64,000 nucleotides of DNA from Ciborinia camelliae (GCA_025890175.1 JANPYM010000011.1:1468299-1532298); one strand, 5' to 3'. Positions 22,062 to 34,635 are shown, counted from the stretch's first letter. Notes: generated from the sequence alone by a model not told the origin. Numbers and translations are program-made.

Positions 22062-23118
22062 ATGACTCTTTTTGGGGGATTCTGTGTTGCAGGAATAATC
22101 GCCACGATAACAATATCTGCACATGTCGCTTCGGCAACAAGTATATGTTGGTATCCCGATGGCATTACCGCAGAGCCAGAACATGTACCATGTAATCAGA
22201 CAATCTCAGGATCATCGGCATGTTGCGACCCGGCAGATGCGTGTACAACGAGTGGAATGTGCTTAGGAAGATCGGGATGGGTATATCGAGGAAGCTGTAC
22301 CGACTCGAGCTGGGAATCAGGGAACTGCGCGAATAAATTTACCGATTGCGTAACGGGTACAGGAATCAATCTTCATTGAGATATTACAATAGCTAACGAT
22401 TTCTGCATAGAACCAACCGGGGGGCAGAAATATAGTTTATGGACTGCGTTATGGGCTTGTAGCGATCTCGGTAAACCTCTCTCTGAATTTTGCTATCATG
22501 CTGTCCTTCAAAATTCACTTTTGGAGTTACTGGGTGGACGTTCAAGCCAGGTGATGATCAACGAATTGAAAATATCACAGAGGCAGCTATAGCATCCTAT
22601 AACTCTATTACCTCTATTTCAACTGTTTATCTTCCAACTAATGTAACTTCATCTACCGCCTTTTCAACTGCCGCCCTTGTGGTTTCTTTGAGCTCTACAT
22701 CAACGTCACCATCAGCATGCCCGAGCAGCAATTCCGACATCGGGACAAAAGTAGGGTTGGGTGTTGGGCTACCATTGGGTATATTAGCGATTGGAATTCT
22801 CGGATGGTTATTCTATAGGGAAAAGAACAGGGAGGAGAGTACCGGGAGCCCGATAGCGATTGTTAAGAATAATATGGACGGAAATTATCATACGCCGATG
22901 ATCAATATACTGGCGCGAATGGATTTGCGCCAAAGTTACAGAAAGGCCATTGGTTGAATGTGGTATATGAAGCTCCTAATGAGACAGAAGCGACGGAGTT
23001 GAGGGCGTGGGAGGAACAATGGAAGAAAGGAGGTCAAGCGTGCGGTGATGTGAGAAGGCTATTAGGGTTACTGTACAGAGGAGGATCTATAACGGATTTT
23101 TGTCGAATACTGGAGTGA
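22062..23118 (+). CDS. Cysteine-rich secreted/membrane protein, tail possibly frameshifted
   Basis: A signal-peptide-like start (MTLFGGFCVAGIIATITISAHVASA) is followed by a cysteine-rich ectodomain (SICWYPDG, SACCDPADACTTSGMCLG, YRGSCTDSSWESGNCANKFTDC), a Ser/Thr-rich stretch and one membrane span (GLGVGLPLGILAIGILGWLF) with a basic stop-transfer flank. This is a common fungal surface-protein layout. A consistent model is 22062-22356, 22411-22470 and 22527-22957 (261 aa, all GT-AG, in frame), although the donor at 22357 (GTACAG) is weak. The tail after about 22890 reads unconvincingly in this frame. Another frame is open from there to the TGA at about 23116-23118 and looks like protein (GFAPKLQKGHWLNVVYEAP, then TEATELRAWEEQWKKGG). 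A single-base frameshift near 22890, real or sequencing-derived, would explain this. The function is unknown. Confidence 0.62.
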
Positions 23119-24384
23119 ATTTGTGGACACTGAACAGAATCAGATGGCAAGATCCACTTTCAACTCCTTCCATCTCGCTCCCTTCTGATAGCACATCCCA
23201 GACTTTCTTGACCCTGGGAGCTTCTTTTGCCTCCATTTTGGATACGGCCCCTGTAGTACTAAGATGATGTGGAAGAAGTTCGAATCACTTTCTATGTTGC
23301 AATATACCACTTACCTCAAGAGATATAAACTTCCGACTCTGTGTGAGAGGATTAATCAAGTCATTTTTTTACTTTAATTCCTCTTTTAAATGCCTAACAA
23401 CTTGATTAGGTTATTCATCATAGATACAGGATTTCAATATCTGATTGATGGGATAAAATATTGTCCATGTATAATATTATACATCTCCCGAATCCACCAG
23501 GCGGTTCTGTAAAAACATCTCAAGTAACCTACACAGGAGATGTTTTAATTAGTCAATATTTTAGTTGGCAGTGGGAAAAGCTGATATCCAAGCCATCGAG
23601 TTTAACGGTTAAAGGCAGCGTACACGCGATCTAATAAGCCGGATGCTTTGGAGAGTAAATCAGCTTCCTGGCGATGAATTTAAATTATTACAACGATTTG
23701 ATGAGAATGAAACATCTTGTTCCAACGCCAAATTCGGCTTTTTTAAGATATATCGATGTAGTTAGTATAACAGGATGGAGCAAATAATGTGGTCCATTCT
23801 TCCAGAGGTAGGGTTAAAGTATAGTTCTTTGTATAAATGAGTATCAAGCTGCGATGTGAATGTTTTGACAATAAGGTTAGAAGAGGCTGGCAAATCTTCT
23901 GTTGGCCTTGAATCCTTGAGAATTCATGTAGTCAGGCTTTGAGAAAAGAATTCTTGCCGAAGTTATTAGAAAATACAGAACAGAACACTCTGAGGTCAAG
24001 ATTTGAGGGACAGAAGTTTGTAATTTGAATGTTTGCTTGTCATACTTTGAGCTAGTCTTTATTTAGGAGTCACGCAAAATCAAGTAAATACAGAATAGTG
24101 CTGCAGTTTATAATCCAGTAAACTTGCTGGTCTAGTCCAAAATATGCCGACATGATGCCAGGTCTATTAGGCCCGTTACACTACAGCCATACTAGGATCA
24201 CAGAATCAAGAAAAAGTAACGTGAGTGAAACGGTTGGGAACAAGAAGATGCATGGGAGTATGAGCAAGATCAAAAACTTTGCAAACAGAATGTGAAGCAT
24301 TACCCAAATCGGCTTTGCAGGTTATTCCATTGAAGCTATCTCAACGCTATACCAGTATGCTAGAAACTCGATATCTGATACCAC
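23119..24384. other. Intergenic region, no gene seen
   Basis: About 1.27 kb of non-coding sequence. A short stem-loop with arms aacatctc/gagatgtt lies near 23513-23543. Nothing else is recognised. Confidence 0.55.
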
Positions 24385-25265
24385 TCAAAACTTCTCTCCT
24401 GCAGCTCTCCTCAAGGCTTCAGCAGTCCACTCGGGATGACTAATCATTAAACAATGTCCACCATCCTTGAGACGCTCCACAACATCAAAAGCACTAGGAT
24501 TCATCATTTGCGCACCCTTGATCATCATATCCACCACTTCAGGTGTGAAAGAGCTTTGATCCATCTCGCCATACAAGAATGTTGAGGGAACGTCTAACCA
24601 GGCTGCGTAAGTTGCAACACTAAAGTATACACCGAAACTTTGAGGAACTATTTCGGGAATCAGATGGTGCTTGTCGGGAGCAAGGTCGTTGTAGAAGATT
24701 CTCTTGGCATCTTCTGGCTCAACGGTGAAGACCTCATTCTGAAACACAAAAACACAATTAGTGATGATTTCCAACAAACTCGTCTGTACGGAAGATATAT
24801 TGTGAGGGAGATGAGGATTTTTTAGGAAGGGTGGTAGTTCCATCTTACTTCGGTATCAAGTTTCATCCAGTCAGGCATTTTAGCATAATCACCCTTGGCT
24901 ACTATTTGGAAACCGGGAGGCGTCGCAAAACCATTGATAACCACATATCTAATGAGACCACCTTTCAAGTCTTTGGCCTCTTGATCTTTCTTGGAGAGGC
25001 CCTTGGGAGCTTCGCCCCCCGGAAGACCGGTGTATGAGTGTACAACAAGAATAACTTCCTTGCCAGCGGAGACAAGCTCAGTCAAGCATTCCCGGATGCC
25101 AGATACATCGCCACTAAAATCTTGATGGGATGGCTTCGCCCCAGCAGATGGTAATGCAAGACTGACAGTTGGATATCCGTGTTTTTCGAGTGAGGACGCG
25201 ACGCCAGAGTAAATGTCTGGCTTGTGCCATGCGCCGGGGACCATGACAATAGTTGGTTTAGACAT
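24385..25265 (-). CDS. Alpha/beta hydrolase (AB_hydrolase/methylesterase-like)
   Basis: Two exons, 25265-24849 and 24738-24385, with a 110-nt GT-AG intron; 256 aa, ATG at 25265. The protein opens with the beta-strand/oxyanion signature PTIVMVPGAWHKPDIY (residues about 4-19). The nucleophile is in VVHSYTGLPG, where the usual GxSxG reads HSYTG with a His at the first position, as in several plant and fungal esterases of this group. An acid is likely in the segment LYGEMDQSSFTPE, and the catalytic His is in GGHCLMISHPEW near the C-terminus. All triad elements appear present and the length is usual for the family. There is no signal peptide, so a cytosolic enzyme on a small ester or amide is likely; the substrate is unknown. 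Confidence 0.88.
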
Positions 25266-26955
25266 GCTTAGCTTTTTGCTGGAAAGGTGTTTGGGAAATT
25301 GAAGAACAGAGACAAATTTTGAGGGGATGGGCTGATCACACAGAGTGCGGGGTATTGTTAGATCAACAAACGCGTTTAGATGATGGGCGAATGTCTATCC
25401 ATGGATTTGACATGTGTATTTATAAGCTTCCCTGAGTTGCTGCGCCTCCTTACGCTCACATAGCTCCAACTCCAAGTGCGGTTGATTGTTAAACGGAGAA
25501 TTATGCTCCAACAGTTGCTCCCCCAAGGGATTATCTTACTACAGATAAGACCCACATAACCAAAGAACCGAGCATTTTCATGCATTGTGGCCATATTGGA
25601 CCTACTTCAGTTGGATAGATATATTTATGTTGTCCCAATGGTCGGTCGTACTGGCCAGAGTCATTTGGACAACACACTTCCAAAAGTTTGCAGACGCAAA
25701 AGATACTATCTAGGCGGGTAGGTAAGTTATCGCGGCAAAACCGCGGAATGGATATCTTGAAACTTCCCTTTCGCCCTTTTGAGATAGAGAGTTTCTTGAG
25801 ATATTTAAGATTCGACTAACTGTAGGTCGGCTTTTGCGGCCCTCGACAGAGCTCAACTAAATTAAGGCTAGCTTTCTTCAAACTAGCTCAGATTAGTAGC
25901 TCAGTACATACGAGCGTGACTACTTTATCACGTGATTGGGAGCTCTTATCTCCGTCCCTGAGCTTCTCTGGACGAGACAGATCAAAGTTGAGAGAATATT
26001 GTCAGTAGCGAATCTCAGTATTATGATCCATCGCAATGAAGTCGCCAATTGCAGCGCCTTTCTGCAACAATGAGAGCCACAGAATCTCCATCCAGCAACA
26101 ACTTTGTTTTCTTTTATTCTGTTAGTGATTTTCGCAGAATTGATAAAACACGAAGAGAATTGTGGCGATTCGCCTCACCCGAGCCAAAGGAACTGGGTGC
26201 ATCGGGTGGAAGTTATACATCTGGCTTATCCACTTCAATCTGCATCCAAAGCCTTAGCAATCATGCGAAAGTCTAAGACAATATCTTTCTAACCCCAAGT
26301 ACATCCCCCTTACGATCCGAGTACCATTGAAACATGGTAAAGCAGTCCCTCACTACTTGGAGCAATCATGGGTAGACCGAACACGGACTGAATCAACTAT
26401 TGGACTAGGGTCAAACGGCGAAGTACAGCAAGCGTTTGTCGAAGCATAAGTTTCCCATTATGACAGACTTTAAAAAGTAAAGCTACTTTAATACTTTCAC
26501 GGGCTGGCAAAAGTAGCTGCAATATGCTTTTTGAGTTGGAGACCATAGGGACCTAGTATTCATAGGTTTCTCATAATCTACCAAGAATGTATTGAACTCA
26601 TTAGCTTTATAACAAGAATTAAGGGAACTGATTAGAGAAATGTTTGGGTAACGAACCTTCTTTCATGAAGCTCGTGTTTCATACACAATATTCCGGATGT
26701 ACAACCTCTGAATCATGAGTTTTATATATGCAAGATTCCAAGTATAGTCTTGGCATAAAGATAATAGGAAATTAAGTAAGAGTATAAAACAATATCAGGC
26801 TGTATTGATGCAGTAATTCAAGTGCCATTGTAACATCGGATTCGTTTACCTCCGCTCCCGATTGGGTAGCACAGCACATAGAACGAGCACAAAACACCAT
26901 CAAACAAAAATGAGCCCAATCTATCATTTGAAGGGCAATCCTCAATATTCTCCTC
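25266..26955. other. Intergenic region, no gene seen
   Basis: About 1.7 kb. Small frames near 26049-26292 and on the minus strand at 26772-27060 show no motif; the latter overlaps the deaminase locus antisense. The region should hold the divergent promoters of the hydrolase and the OTT_1508-like locus. Confidence 0.5.
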
Positions 26956-29820
26956 ATGTCTAAATCGACAGAAAAGAGTGAAATAGAATTTGAGGAACGC
27001 GTTGCTCACATTGTTTGGGCAGCGCATATCCTTTCTTGTTTGACAAACACAAAAAGGCATGGTGGATTACAGCAAGAAGACACCTCCGTGGAAGAGCAAG
27101 ATTTTGATTATAGCGAAGTTGATGCCGATACTGAACGAACGGTGATTCTACAAGGCTCAGAAGATTCGATTCGCTCAAAGTTTCTTGACTGTCTTGCCCA
27201 GCTTTTGTCACCATCTAAAAGAGAGTGGGGCAGTGTAACGGCTACGGCTTTGCGTGAGCGTGAAGATTTTGTTGAGATTGATGTTGCGAGGAATGATTGT
27301 TTTGGCTTGACGACAAATTGCGTATCCAGTGATCGTGGGTATCTGTTTGGAGCAGTCGAGGCAGAGTACTGTGAGAGTTTGAGGACTTACATTTCTACTG
27401 ACAGTAAACATGGTGAGAGAGACCTTTCATGGTTTTCCTTGATACATCATTCTGATAAAGTTAGACTCCACAGCTTTGAGCGAATTCGAATGTTTTGCGA
27501 TAGCGTATACAAGCCAGAGAGTCGACTACTGGGTGAAAGAGCTTCAAAACATCCTTTCTTCAGCATCGTCTCGATTAAATAAAAACGGGCAAAATGGGTC
27601 TTGGGGCCAACTGGGAGAAAAGAACTGGGCGAACTTTACTAGAATTATATCCCAGGATCATTTACAAACCGCGGTGCTAAGGTATCGGATCGTTCAAAAA
27701 GCTTACGAGTGTGTCATGGGCTCGGAAGTCCATGCCTTACTTCAAAAAGTCTTCGAAGCCACAGTGGTGTCAAAGTTATGGCGTGCATTGAGATTCCTCG
27801 CGAGACCCCTAACAGACTGTCGACTACTACGCGACATAGCGAGTCACCATCTACAATTCCAGGACATTCGAGTTTTTCCAGTATCTCCCGTACGACAGAC
27901 ATCTATCAGCCTCCATTATCAAATTGATATCTCTGAAGCATGGGCCAAGCTTGTCACTGGTTCGCTGCTAGCATCCGATCTCAAGAAGCTTACCAAATAC
28001 CACAGCCAATTCAAAGAAGACTGCGCCAAAGCTTACTATCTACACGCAGAGATGCAGCTCATCGTGTATTACGAGAACAGCAGAAATATCATCCCAACTT
28101 TTAAATATTTTGGGTGCAGTAAGAAGACCTGTTTACTATGTGAAAGATTTCTCCAATCACTGCCCGATCCTGTAGGCACTCGAGGAGGACATGGTATCTG
28201 CTACCATGCCTGGGAGTTCCAATTTCAGGATCAGCTGGAGTTGGTACCGCGCTCGAGCGCCTTGAGACAATCCTCGTCTCCCAAATTAAGGCATATCTGC
28301 GAGCTCCAGACGAAAGACGAAAAACTCTATTCGCATCGAATATAGCCCAAAGCAGTATAGTATCACAACTATCCGACTCAACACTCGAGGACCTGAAGCG
28401 AAGAGAAGAAAATATCAAGTCTTTGAAAGAAGCGGAGATTGATCAAAGGGAAGGAAAGGCTATCTTGTGAGTTTGGTCTTCACTTCCGTCCGAGAAAAGA
28501 TTTGATTTCTCAGTCTTGCAACAATCCTGACATATTCACAGGGAGGGGCTCAGGTTAGATACAAAATCAAGCAATCGACCCAATTTCGAGCCGCACGATT
28601 CATGTGTTATGTGCAACAAGAGCCCCGCTCAGGTATGCATTCGGTGCCATAGCTGCTATTATTGTTCCAAGGCGTGTCAGAAGAGCGATTGGCCGAGTCA
28701 CAAACTTCTTTGTAAGAAATTTTCTGTTCAGAAAGACCGGCCCTCTATGCAACATAAGCGAGCAATACTCTTTCCAGAGAAAAGCGCCAATCCGCAAATG
28801 ATTTGGATCCTTTGCGAGACCAAATATGATGAAGGAAGCCCATACGAAATCATCAATCTAAATAACCATCTTGGAGCAGATAGACCTTTTACGAGAACCA
28901 CTCGAATTGAGCATAATCCCGTCCGTGATAGAAACCTAGGTTCCGGAATGGCAGTCTTCTATCCCCGCAAAGAGGGTTACTCAATTGCCTTGTACTACCG
29001 CGAGGACGTTTTGCATGATGGCTCTGTCCTTAACAGGAGTATATTGGAATCGGTGGGTAAATCCGGTACTGTTGGATACTCATGGAGCGGTCCCATTGTC
29101 GCAGTTCGTGAAACTGCAACTGAATTTCATGAGGATATTACCCTTGGAGACTTTCGCCACATGATCGACTGGTTGATAAACTATCGAACCACAAATTTGC
29201 CAGATAGTGTCGACCGCCCAGAGAATACTATATCTACCGCAGTCCGTGGGGTGAAGATCTGCTGTTATGGAGAAATCAAACTTCACGGTTCCGAGCCTTA
29301 CGTTGCCGTGGACGTGCCCAGAGGTCATAGTGCCCACCCAGGGAGCATCAAAGGTAGAGAAGGCTCACTATCTTCAATTTCCAAGCTTCTTCGATTGCCT
29401 ATCAACTTGTGGAAGTACGGAGATAGTCCTTTCTGGCTCGATCCTCCAGGATGGAACGGAATTAAAAATGCTGATAGCAACCAAAATGCTGCCTTTTTGA
29501 TGATGGCTACCAATCCAGAGAACCCGGAGAGCGAGTCGGAACTTCTGAATCCAATGAAGTCAACATGGGGGTGGGCTCCATTGTACTGAAATATAGACTT
29601 GGGCAACGTGCTAGCTACTCGTGTAGATGGAAAGGACCTTGCCGTTGATGATGTCAGAATGATGTGCGAATTTACGCGGCGAAAGTTGCAGCCAATGTTC
29701 GAAGACTCCATGGGTGCTGGTCTTGTTTCAAGAACAAAGCAAGAAGTTTTGGATTACATCACCTGGGAAAATATGATAAAGTTCAATGATGAGACAGCTG
29801 AGGAAACTGAGGATTTGTAA
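26956..29820 (+). pseudogene. Broken OTT_1508-like deaminase + MYND zinc-finger gene
   Basis: Coding-like sequence runs continuously from ATG 26956 to the TAA at 29818-29820 but changes frame twice and contains a stop. Frame 1 leads to VYKPESR near 27525. The continuation (VDYWVKELQNILSSASSRLN) is one base out of phase. Near 28213 (TGGGAG) the frame shifts back, as if one G were missing. A GT-AG intron follows at 28467-28541. TGA at 29587-29589 interrupts the last part, which continues in frame to 29820 (ending ...TAEETEDL). Deaminase motifs are retained: HAE at 28043-28051 (YYLHAEMQLIVYY) and CLLC at 28130-28141 (CSKKTCLLCERF). A MYND finger lies at about 28603-28716 (CVMCNKSPAQVCIRC, then YYCSKACQKSDWPSHKLLC). 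OTT_1508-like deaminases are known in fungi as lineage-expanded families of unknown role. If the two frameshifts were sequencing errors the gene would still end early, at 29589. Confidence 0.82.
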
Positions 29821-32296
29821 GCGACTTGCAATTTTCATTTTGATTAAAATTGAATTATTAAGGACTTCCTCAAAAATATCATCGCATACTTTCATAGTTC
29901 TATTTATTCTTCAAAAAATGGTTATGAATTGATAAATCATCCATAAAATGAGCATAAATTTATAATTGATGGTCAAGAACTGCCCTTTAGGTGTTTGGAA
30001 CAAAGTAGGAGGTCAAGGAGCGAGCGGACTTCGATGAAGGGATTGTTGTTGTAGGTGTGAGAGGGGTTGATTATGCTATGTGTACGATCCCGATGATAGC
30101 TCTATATACACCATGGTCGTACCTGCCATATAATCCTTAAAATCGGAATACGAATTATTGGTATACCAACCCCTATTCATCTCTTCCGAACGATACTATA
30201 ATATTAACAGAGCTTTGTAGCGGACTCTACACGCTGTAATTGCTCCTGTTCATGGCATATTTTTGTCCTTTTCATGATCGCTCTCACGGAAAAAGTAGGT
30301 ACGCCACTTGTCATCGCGTCTCTTCACATATTTATATATCCACTCGGCAGTATCAAATGGTATTGGCTACTTATATGTATTTCAATTTAAAAGTCTCAAT
30401 TGTCCTGCCAGACATTCCCTTCGATATACGCTTCATTATAACTGGCACCACATTTGAGGTATAAAGTAAAGAAATAGCTGATAGCATAAACCTACCTATT
30501 CAAACAGGAAACAGCCCACAGAATGACGAAGGTATCTCCTTAACAAAGGCTTAATCAATCTGAATCCACTTTGGTATCACGACCAGCCACAGCCAAGCAC
30601 TCCAAGATCAAATCATTAACATCTTTAGACTATTCTTAATCTCCTAGCCGCGACTTCTGGGTTTACGGCCTTACTCTATCCATTAGTCGTTCCAAACCGT
30701 TTGATAGCAATATTTCTCTCTGAATACACCCCAAAACTGGTCTAATAATCAAAGTCACTACTCGAGAAAACCCATTGATTTCATCCCTCTGAGCGATGAC
30801 ATTGATCTCCGCGACAGAAAAGTCCTATCTACTGGGTTTAGTCGACGCGCATAGTCATACGTTTTGCCATCGTGTAGATGAGTCTACCTCGCCATATTTG
30901 AACCAAAAAGTGACGAGTCTCCCATTTTCCGCATCATTCGCGCTACTACTAATTGCCGTCTCGCACTCCTCGCCAGATAGACTACATATAATATGATATT
31001 ATGCCTAGTAAGAAGTCATCAGAAGTGATGAAACAAATGGTATAGGACAGAATAGATACAGTTGACGTAGTAAGAGCTGCCACACTTGAAGGATGGGAAG
31101 CTTGTGGAGGGGATTCGTGCGGACCGTGACAAGGCTTTGGATGGCTGGGCGAGGACTGGATTGCAGAGTTGGTAATTTCAGATGGAGATTTGAAGAGGAT
31201 AGTTTGGGAAATGTTATTAAGAATGTTAGTTATGCTGTAAAAGGCAGGAGAGTAGTGGTGGCTGGTGAGGAAATTGTTGACTTTGTTTGATTGTAATAAG
31301 TTCTAGTGGAAATGGTTCAAGATGAAATATATGAGGCGAGAGTAGTTGGTTAATATTGATCTACTATCATCTCAATATATCAGACTAGAATACCGTATTA
31401 TCTATCCTAGGCTAAAATATTTATGTATTTCCATCTTGATATATCGGACGAGAAAAAGGAATGCTGTTTCAAAATATCTCAAATCAAACACCGCATATAT
31501 AATGTTTAATCATTTCAGATGAGTATCCGGTATTTGTAATTGCAAACCACGCAATCATATACCAAATTGCATTCGTATTAGTAGAGAACCTATTCACCCT
31601 CTTTTCCAAACTACCCGAAACCCCACGAGAACAACATTCAAGCTCCCTCACAGCTAATAGCTGCAACAAAATCTCGCTAATCCCTTATCTGCGTATCTCT
31701 TCTCCCAGATGCCAATGTAGACACCCAACCAAATGTTCTTCGAGTATAATCCTCTCACAATTTGATCCGTAGACTACCTGCCCATTATCTTGCCAGAGTA
31801 AAATTGTTTACTTCTGTTGCGTTAAGTTCTTTAGGTTCAGTTTAGTTAAAACCAAAGCCAGTATCCGGTTCCACCGTGACGACAGTTCTTTTGAGTCTGT
31901 AATGACTTGGTTTTGAACTTTCTGTGTCTAAATGAGATTATATAGTTAGAGATTCTGAGATGTTGGTAGATGTCGATTTCCAAGGCATGGTATTAGACGT
32001 AGTATATTGTAATTTGTTCATGAGAATAAAAGTACCAGTAGATAAACATATAGCCAAGTACCCTATCTAGCTTGGTGTTAACGTAATCTCTATTCGAAAT
32101 AAATCATCTAGTATGAAATCGCGTAGATATCAAGTGCATCAGTCAGGTTCTAATATCTCAGAACTTGAAATACAAGAGAACCTCTAATCTAGTATTTCTA
32201 ATAGCACCCCAGTAAAGCTGCAGCATGTCGTGGTGGCATATCAAGTATTCAACTCAACCTATCCTATTTGGCAAAAGAAGGAAGCTTCTTAGCAGT
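29821..32296. other. Intergenic region, no supported gene
   Basis: About 2.5 kb, AT-rich. Several 60-75-codon frames (30240-30464, 30796-30996, 31093-31290) lack motifs and splice partners. A stretch of about 80 bases at about 30064-30147 resembles about 46674-46754 (shared core acctgccatat). Confidence 0.5.
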
Positions 32297-33505
32297 CTAC
32301 AGAGTAAAGCGATCCGTATTCCAAACTACCTCCGCAAGTTTGATAGTCCACAACTTCCCACTCCCCTCCACAACCAACATATCTCCCGCCAAGGCAAAAT
32401 TCGCAATCTCAATCCCCGGCTCTCCAGCTGGATCATCCAGAAAGACCTCAGCATTGAACAACCCCAAAACCTTCCCCACATCATTCCTCACAACAATTCC
32501 CTCACTCTCGGCAGTCCATATCCTCCCCTTATCATCTATATGAATACCATCCGGAATTCCCGTCCTTGAGAGTCCAACGAGTCTGTTATTTATGGGGAAC
32601 ATATTGGAGTCGAGATCGAATTTATAGATAGCGTTGGAGCCGGAATTACAACCCCCGGAATCTGCTGTGGTTATTGGGGTGGTATCTGTGATATATAAAA
32701 TGTTCATGGCAGCATTGATGTTGATACCATTGGGCACTAAGATATCTGCGCGGGAGATAACGGGGACGAGAGATTTTGTTGTGGGAGAGAAACGCCAGAC
32801 GGCGTCTGAAAGAACGGCTGGGGGTCCACCGTCATAGAGGGAGGAGAGAGGATCATCGGTGAAGAATAAATAGGGAGTTCCGTTGTGGTTTACCCACGTG
32901 AGATCATTGGGTCCGTTGAATGGGATACCAAAGTAGGAATTTATGATGATTTCGGTGTGGCCTGTAGTAGGCTCGATAGAATAGATTGCAGGGGAAACCG
33001 TAGCGTTTCCGTCACCAGCAAAGTAGACCTTGTTATCAAAGTAAGTTCCTACGTTGGGATTAATTATCGGAATGCTAGTGTTTGGGGTATATATCTCCAA
33101 GGTGTTGAGATTGCGGACCGAGATTGTGGTAGTATCGTTCATAGAGGAACTTGTAAACCAGACTTCGTTGTGATCGGGTACCCAAATACCGGCTTCGTTA
33201 GCAAAGGAATAGTTGCGTTGAGCAACAAGATTTGCTTTTGGGTTCTTACCGAGAATTGACAGGAAGTCAGGATCGTAGGATATAAAGGCGGCGGATTTGG
33301 CTGAGGCGAGTAGGGTTGATATGCTTGTGTTACTGGTTTTTGTGTCGATGAAGTTTTGAGTGATATTCCCATGATAATCAGGAAATATCAGATAAGTCAA
33401 CTCTGGATCTATGGAAATGATCGCATCGAGTGAAAGATTTAATGTAGCGTCCGCTGGAGCAAGGCACGCATAAAACCATAGGATGATTAGCAACCGATAC
33501 TCCAT
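32297..33505 (-). CDS. Secreted SMP-30/gluconolactonase-like beta-propeller protein
   Basis: A single exon of 402 aa. The true ATG is 33505 (MEYRLLIILWFYACLAPADA); the frame only extends upstream with GTG. This first stretch is a signal peptide. The rest fits the SMP-30/gluconolactonase-type six-bladed propeller (PF08450) of fungal length: FANEAGIWVPDHNEVWFTSS, GIPFNGPNDLTWVNHNGTPYLFFTDDP, ILVPNGININAAMNILYITDT, and SRTGIPDGIHIDDKGRIWTAESEGIVV. The Asn/Asp in GPNDL, the Asn in VPNGI and the Asp in IPDGI are the usual metal and substrate positions. Many NxS/T sites suggest glycosylation. Such enzymes open lactones or act on similar esters outside the cell; the substrate is unknown. The gene lies downstream of, and in the same orientation as, the O-methyltransferase gene. 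Confidence 0.9.
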   Translation of the reverse strand: MEYRLLIILWFYACLAPADATLNLSLDAIISIDPELTYLIFPDYHGNITQNFIDTKTSNTSISTLLASAKSAAFISYDPDFLSILGKNPKANLVAQRNYSFANEAGIWVPDHNEVWFTSSSMNDTTTISVRNLNTLEIYTPNTSIPIINPNVGTYFDNKVYFAGDGNATVSPAIYSIEPTTGHTEIIINSYFGIPFNGPNDLTWVNHNGTPYLFFTDDPLSSLYDGGPPAVLSDAVWRFSPTTKSLVPVISRADILVPNGININAAMNILYITDTTPITTADSGGCNSGSNAIYKFDLDSNMFPINNRLVGLSRTGIPDGIHIDDKGRIWTAESEGIVVRNDVGKVLGLFNAEVFLDDPAGEPGIEIANFALAGDMLVVEGSGKLWTIKLAEVVWNTDRFTL

Positions 33506-33906
33506 TATTATCACGATCCGTCAAGTACAATGGCAATGATTGAGTATGCATGCTGAAAACCAAAAAAAGGTAGCTCAACCCTCCATTGAATATTTATATA
33601 ATTTCATCGAGAACTTTTGCCCTGTGCGAGGGGAGTTCCAAAAGAGGTATGAAGCTCGTAGTCTGACATTTCGCGCAACACATGTCAGATGCGAAGTAAT
33701 TACTAATTGTGACGAGCTCCTAGTAGCCAAATCAGACGAAAAGTGAAGCACCTGCTAGTCCTTCATTTTTTAAATTGAACTTTTCCCTTCCACTGTGCCA
33801 CATCTATGGAACTACTGACAAGCACTGGCCTGTCACTCAGGAATGCAAGCAAAGGAATAATTTCCTTGTGAAAAAAAGATTATTTTCAATATTTCGCAGA
33901 TATAGT
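33506..33906. other. Intergenic region between the O-methyltransferase and SMP-30-like genes
   Basis: 400 bases without a supported gene. It serves as the 3' end of the O-methyltransferase gene and the promoter of the SMP-30-like gene. Confidence 0.5.
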
Positions 33907-34635
33907 CTACTTAACAATAGCCATTAGGAATCCATCCCAGTTCTTTTCTGAAACAATTTGCATCACCACGCCATCGACTCTATCATCATTGCCAGCGTTC
34001 TCAATTGCAGTTCTCGCACCTTCTACGTGAGGATCATCCAATCTATCATCTCTCACTAGGCTTCCCCTGCAGGCCATATTATCTAGGAAAACTGCAGCTC
34101 CGGGATAACTCATCTTGACTCCATAGTCAAAGTAGGTCCAATTATTGAGCTTATCAGCATCAACAAAAGTCAACCCATATCTTTCTCTCTTCCCTTCCTC
34201 AATCTCCTTCAATAACACAGGCAATATCTCGACTGCTGATCCTTCCAAAACCTCAACTCGGCCACTCACCCCAGCATGGTCGATATTCTCGCGGGCCACC
34301 TTTGCATATTTGGGATCAAATTCCAGCGTGGTAACCTTGCAGTCTGGGTTCTCGGTGGCAATCCAAATTGATGTGTATCCACCCAAAGTACCAACTTCAA
34401 GTACATTCTTCACTCTCATGAGTTTAGCTTGAAGTGCGAGGAATTTTCCTTGTGCGGGTGAAGAATTTATTGGTGGTAGACCCTTTTCGGAGGAAATTCG
34501 AAGGGCGCGAGCGAGTGTATCATGATTTGGCCTAGAGGTGGGATGGAGGTGAGATAAGGTGTATTCGTCAACGGCCGCCCACCCAGGATTTGGGGTGAAC
34601 GAGGTACGTCGGCCTGGCGGTGGTGGTGGTGGCAT
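33907..34635 (-). CDS. Class I SAM-dependent O-methyltransferase
   Basis: A single exon of 242 aa from ATG 34635. After a Pro-run start (MPPPPPPGRRT) the protein follows the Methyltransf_3/CCoAOMT-like family (PF01596). Motif I is VLEVGTLGGYTSIWIA (residues about 78-93). VTTLEFDPKYAKVARENIDHAG binds the SAM ribose through the acidic residue. VEVLEGSAVEILPVL follows, then GLTFVDADKLNNWTYFDYGVKMSYPGAAVFLDNM, whose Asp/Asn residues usually bind the divalent metal. Length and order are complete. These enzymes methylate catechol-type hydroxyls with Mg2+. The substrate is not evident and no biosynthetic cluster surrounds the gene. Confidence 0.92.
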   Translation of the reverse strand: MPPPPPPGRRTSFTPNPGWAAVDEYTLSHLHPTSRPNHDTLARALRISSEKGLPPINSSPAQGKFLALQAKLMRVKNVLEVGTLGGYTSIWIATENPDCKVTTLEFDPKYAKVARENIDHAGVSGRVEVLEGSAVEILPVLLKEIEEGKRERYGLTFVDADKLNNWTYFDYGVKMSYPGAAVFLDNMACRGSLVRDDRLDDPHVEGARTAIENAGNDDRVDGVVMQIVSEKNWDGFLMAIVK

